From: Taibaiella sp965229095
GTDB taxonomy: Bacteria > Bacteroidota > Bacteroidia > Chitinophagales > Chitinophagaceae
NCBI GenBank assembly: GCA_965229095.1
Contig: OZ245855.1
Span: 2,914,001-2,978,000, forward strand
Length of the DNA: 64,000 bases
Direction of reading: 5' to 3'
Numbering within the stretch: the stretch's first letter is position 1; the number at the start of each line of letters is the position of its first letter. The notes under the pieces were generated by a model. The model saw only the letters and a list, made by a program, of their open reading frames with translations. It ran no database searches and was not told the DNA's origin. The translations under genes and the position numbers were made by a program. This document shows, piece by piece, positions 60,998 to 64,000 of the stretch.

Positions 60998-61750
60998 TTA
61001 TAGGATAGAAGAAACTTTATAATTTTTAAACTGGCTCAAAACCACTTTGCCGTTTTGAATCCTGAAATATTGTTCGGTGTTGAATACGGTCTCGGGAACA
61101 CTAAGTGTATAGCCTTTACTTACGGTTTCTATACGGGTCCCCTTGTCGCGGGCGCCCGAAAGATCGCCGGCATAAAACGACTTGATGTGTATCGACTCTG
61201 GCAGCTTCCTGTTATTGTCGTACACGATGGTCATTTCCTCGATACTGAAATCCTCCGGGAAGCGAAGCCGGAAAGTGGTCATGGCGCCATTTTTCTTTGC
61301 GGCTACCAGCTTGCCCGAACGCAGCACCACCGAATCCAGGAAGGTAGCGGCCAGGTTGTTTTTGAAAACAGTTTCCAGCTCGGGCAAAGCTTTTTTGTAT
61401 TTATCATTGTACTTGACCACGTTAAACACGCTTACCGTTTTATGCCTATGATCGGCCTTATAAGCCCAGCGGTCGGTAAGCAACAGGGTTTCCACATTTG
61501 TTTTATAGCTCAGCCGCTTACGTCCGCCATCCATATACACCGTTGTTACCTTCTGGTCTTTCTTGCCATTGGGAAAAACAGCATTGGTCGTCGTTTCGTA
61601 ACTATACGTCTTTAAGGCCTTCATCTGTCCTGCAATGGCATGCAGATCGGCCATGGTGGCGTCCTGCGCCAGTGCCGGTACTGGCATCAGGCATAAAAGA
61701 ACCGGTAACAACAAGCTTCCTAAAAGGGCCTGTTTTATAACACGCATCAT
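60998..61750 (-). CDS. LolA/outer-membrane-lipoprotein-carrier-like secreted protein
   Basis: 250 residues from the ATG at 61750, with signal peptide (QALLGSLLLPVLLCLMPVPA, cleavage near LAQ). Fold pattern: a helix (ATMADLHAIAGQMKALKTYS), then long antiparallel strands (YETTTNAVFPNGKKDQ, RKLPESIHIKSFYAG) like the LolA/RseB half barrel. Between the large secreted protein and the RHS gene (stop-start distances 4 and 11 bp), so co-translated with them; may be a chaperone or export partner. That role is inference. Confidence 0.7.
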   Translation of the reverse strand: MMRVIKQALLGSLLLPVLLCLMPVPALAQDATMADLHAIAGQMKALKTYSYETTTNAVFPNGKKDQKVTTVYMDGGRKRLSYKTNVETLLLTDRWAYKADHRHKTVSVFNVVKYNDKYKKALPELETVFKNNLAATFLDSVVLRSGKLVAAKKNGAMTTFRLRFPEDFSIEEMTIVYDNNRKLPESIHIKSFYAGDLSGARDKGTRIETVSKGYTLSVPETVFNTEQYFRIQNGKVVLSQFKNYKVSSIL

Positions 61751-61754
61751 AATA

Positions 61755-64000
61755 TCAATTTTGTTTTTTTGCATTGGCGCTCCTGGATTCCATTACCGTA
61801 ATGATGCCTTTTTCCGTTTCCTTTTTGGTCCTGATCAGGTTGCCTTCCTGGTCATATTCATAGAAAGAGGCAAAATTGTTTTCATCCAGGGTAGCGATCA
61901 GCTTCTGGTTTACCGGGTGGTACACGAAGGCTTTCATATTGGCATCATAGGGCATCATCCTGATATCGTCGATAAAGGCATTGCCGGGCAATTGCAGGGT
62001 GTACGTATTTCCGGTTGATGGCACCGTGATCACCCGCTCCATTTGCTGCCATCCTTCGATGATATTGGATTTAACCTGCATACCCGAAGGCGCGGCATAA
62101 GTATTTGGCGTAACCGTAACGCCTTTGGGCTTGTACCAATAGGAAAGGATATACCTTTTGCCATTTTCCAGGGTAAAAGGAAGATACCTGGGCTGCCCTG
62201 CTGCGACAGGCTGCGCAGCCATCTTGACTACCAGGTTTGCCGCACTTGTTGTCGACAGCGCATATTTACCGGTATGGGCTGTTGTTTTATCCAGCGACAG
62301 ACCGGCAGAACTGCTTTGGATATTGTAGTTCTTATAACCACCACCCAGGGCGTTAAAGGCCGTAAAGAAGTTCTGGAACGGCGTACCGCTCATGGCTGCG
62401 AAGTTGGACATGAGCTGTAACAACTGGTAATCTTCAAAGCCATCGGAGAGTAGCTCGTGCTGGCGGGCGTTCTGCGCCAGCGCTACCGGTAACTGGTTAT
62501 TGTAACCGTACATCGCGGCTGTATAATTACCGATGGCATCTTTGTTCTCTATCTCATAACCCCAGGGGCTCCACTTGGTAACCGAGCGCGCTACCACCCA
62601 GTTCTTATCGTCTTGCGGATGAGGGCTGAAGAAGTTATAATCCGTTATATAGCTTGGTGGACTGAAAACAAATCCATGATACACATGCATGGGTACAGGC
62701 TGGCCATTGAGGTAAATATCTCCGCCACCATCACTGTTTCCGATACAAAATACTTCCTCAGGAATACAATTATCAGACTGGTCGTTAAATCGCCATAGTG
62801 AGCGCGCCGAAAACAATCCGGCATCTCTTGTCGTACCTGTCGCATAGTTTCTGTTTTTCAGATAGGCATATTCTTTCGACAGCCTTTTGATCTGACGTGT
62901 CCCGTTGACATAGCTATTCAGGGAATCCCAACCGGAAGGGTTGGTTGCAGAATCGTACCGGGGCAATATGGCGGTCAACGTATCCGAGAATTCTTTGGCC
63001 GAGATACTGATCAGTTTTTCAAGATCGTCTTTAAGATAATTACTGTTGTCAAGAGGAAATGCCATGCCCGTATAGCTTTGCATGGATTCATTCAGCTGGT
63101 TTTTAGCACCGGAGCGTACGATCTTGATGTCGACATCTTTTAAAGTAATATTCTGAGGCCAGGAATATTTGAACCGTGGCTTTACCTTAAGTACCAGGTT
63201 ACCGCAATTACGGAAACCATTAACGAATTTGACAGGCTGCAGACATCCGTACGAAAGACTAAAAGTATCGGGATTTATTTCTATTGTATCCACGATAGAA
63301 GCAGTGATATCCGGAACATGAGGATCGCTGCAGCCATTCAGGCATTTCCAGGCCTTCCGAACCGTTTCCGTATTGACATAAGCTCCCGTTACCCAAACAT
63401 TATTCTGTTTACGAACACCATTATCTGTATAGCTGATCAGTAATTCATCACCTATTTTATAATGGGCAGAAGATACGTTGGGAATCTGGGCAGTATAGTT
63501 CTGCACTTCGATACTGGCAAAGTGATCCGTATACCCCGTATTCACATAAGAAGGTCCCATAGATTTATAGCCCCAATAAGCGGGATAGGTCACCGAGTAC
63601 TCTTTATCTTTAAACTCGTTATTGACCGATGTGATCAAAGCCTGGCCGGTAACCGGGTCGAAAGCTTCGTTGCGTACCGTGGTCAAAGCGCCTTCCTGCG
63701 AACTTTGTACTTCTTTCAGGATACCATACTGCTGCACCACTTTGGTCGCCACTACCGATCGGAATTCATTCTTCATATTGAAATCCTGCTCGTACCACAA
63801 AGGAATAGGCACGGGTATAAAGCCCAACACAAATACGTTCAGGTTGATGTACCAGGTATTGGAATTGGTCTCTTCCTTTTTTTCCCGGCTATCGATCGTG
63901 ATATCGGCTTCCATACCTACCTGGCGGTCCACTTTTTTCAGCTTTCCTGCCTGGGTATCATATTCGATAACGGGCACGGTATTGCTGAGCGATCCACCCG
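61755..64000 (-). CDS. Large secreted RHS-operon protein, 5' part outside the window
   Basis: About 748 codons visible, frame open to the right edge, so the GTG at 63977 is not a real start. Beta-rich with VVATKVVQQYGILKEVQSSQ, NEAFDPVTGQALITSVNNEF, YPAYWGYKSMGPSY, a glycan-binding-like segment (LSLDKTTAHTGKYALSTTSA), and a YD-like end (FYEYDQEGNLIRTKKETEKG). Such proteins precede RHS genes in Bacteroidota and are thought to take part in display or export; no enzyme motif is seen. Confidence 0.8.
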   Translation of the reverse strand, partial: GGSLSNTVPVIEYDTQAGKLKKVDRQVGMEADITIDSREKKEETNSNTWYINLNVFVLGFIPVPIPLWYEQDFNMKNEFRSVVATKVVQQYGILKEVQSSQEGALTTVRNEAFDPVTGQALITSVNNEFKDKEYSVTYPAYWGYKSMGPSYVNTGYTDHFASIEVQNYTAQIPNVSSAHYKIGDELLISYTDNGVRKQNNVWVTGAYVNTETVRKAWKCLNGCSDPHVPDITASIVDTIEINPDTFSLSYGCLQPVKFVNGFRNCGNLVLKVKPRFKYSWPQNITLKDVDIKIVRSGAKNQLNESMQSYTGMAFPLDNSNYLKDDLEKLISISAKEFSDTLTAILPRYDSATNPSGWDSLNSYVNGTRQIKRLSKEYAYLKNRNYATGTTRDAGLFSARSLWRFNDQSDNCIPEEVFCIGNSDGGGDIYLNGQPVPMHVYHGFVFSPPSYITDYNFFSPHPQDDKNWVVARSVTKWSPWGYEIENKDAIGNYTAAMYGYNNQLPVALAQNARQHELLSDGFEDYQLLQLMSNFAAMSGTPFQNFFTAFNALGGGYKNYNIQSSSAGLSLDKTTAHTGKYALSTTSAANLVVKMAAQPVAAGQPRYLPFTLENGKRYILSYWYKPKGVTVTPNTYAAPSGMQVKSNIIEGWQQMERVITVPSTGNTYTLQLPGNAFIDDIRMMPYDANMKAFVYHPVNQKLIATLDENNFASFYEYDQEGNLIRTKKETEKGIITVMESRSANAKKQN

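Overview
The window comes from a member of the Bacteroidota, most likely a Chitinophagaceae-like soil or freshwater bacterium. The evidence is T9SS C-terminal sorting domains on secreted proteins, a TPR histidine kinase with a NarL-type regulator, very large RHS/YD-repeat proteins, many DUF families typical of the phylum, a TAnnTTTG-type promoter, and a split-LanB class I lanthipeptide cluster of the kind known from Chitinophaga. This placement is inferred from gene content; no 16S rRNA or other marker is present.

Left part (1-25 kb) is mostly ordinary chromosome: the start of a large secreted protein, a TPR histidine kinase/response regulator pair, an orphan lanthipeptide-type precursor (3751-3972), an S1/P1 nuclease, a 2110-residue repetitive T9SS surface protein, PaaZ, a lipid acyltransferase, a fatty acid desaturase, an M3 oligopeptidase, a lipoprotein with a gliding-type C-terminal domain, a Clp_N-only protein, a DUF922 protein and a cyclophilin. 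Two intergenic regions look like candidate small RNAs (about 12358-12464 and 15951-16098).

25.5-30.2 kb is a compact class I lanthipeptide operon: a precursor with a double-Gly leader and a seven-Cys core, an intergenic hairpin that could attenuate transcription, LanC, the N-terminal LanB glutamylation domain and a separate LanB elimination-type domain. The precursor at 3.8 kb has the same leader pattern, so the same enzymes could process two substrates encoded about 22 kb apart. No transporter or leader protease is in the window.

30.3-64 kb is a polymorphic-toxin region read from the minus strand. The operon starts beyond the right edge: a large secreted protein (partial), a LolA-like secreted protein, a 3562-residue RHS protein ending in an HExxH metallopeptidase-like toxin domain, and a small secreted putative immunity protein. 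Downstream lie an orphan RHS C-terminal cassette (38272-40182) that repeats about 1.09 kb of the main gene and ends in a JAB-like toxin domain, its LRR putative immunity gene, two decayed toxin tails, and several orphan immunity-like genes. IS1-family sequences interrupt the array. Almost every immunity-like stop codon is followed at once by a copy of a short repeat ending (on the + strand) in CAYTACC; I regard this as the most interesting signal here.

Between the orphan cassette and the main RHS gene sits a lower-GC island (about 40.2-49.85 kb) with two overlapping tyrosine recombinases, one of which lacks key catalytic residues, an AAA+ ATPase of the primase-helicase type, a DUF4145 protein, small genes, a block of strong hairpins, and a frameshifted protein with family A DNA polymerase-like motifs. 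It looks like an integrated mobile element that split the toxin array.
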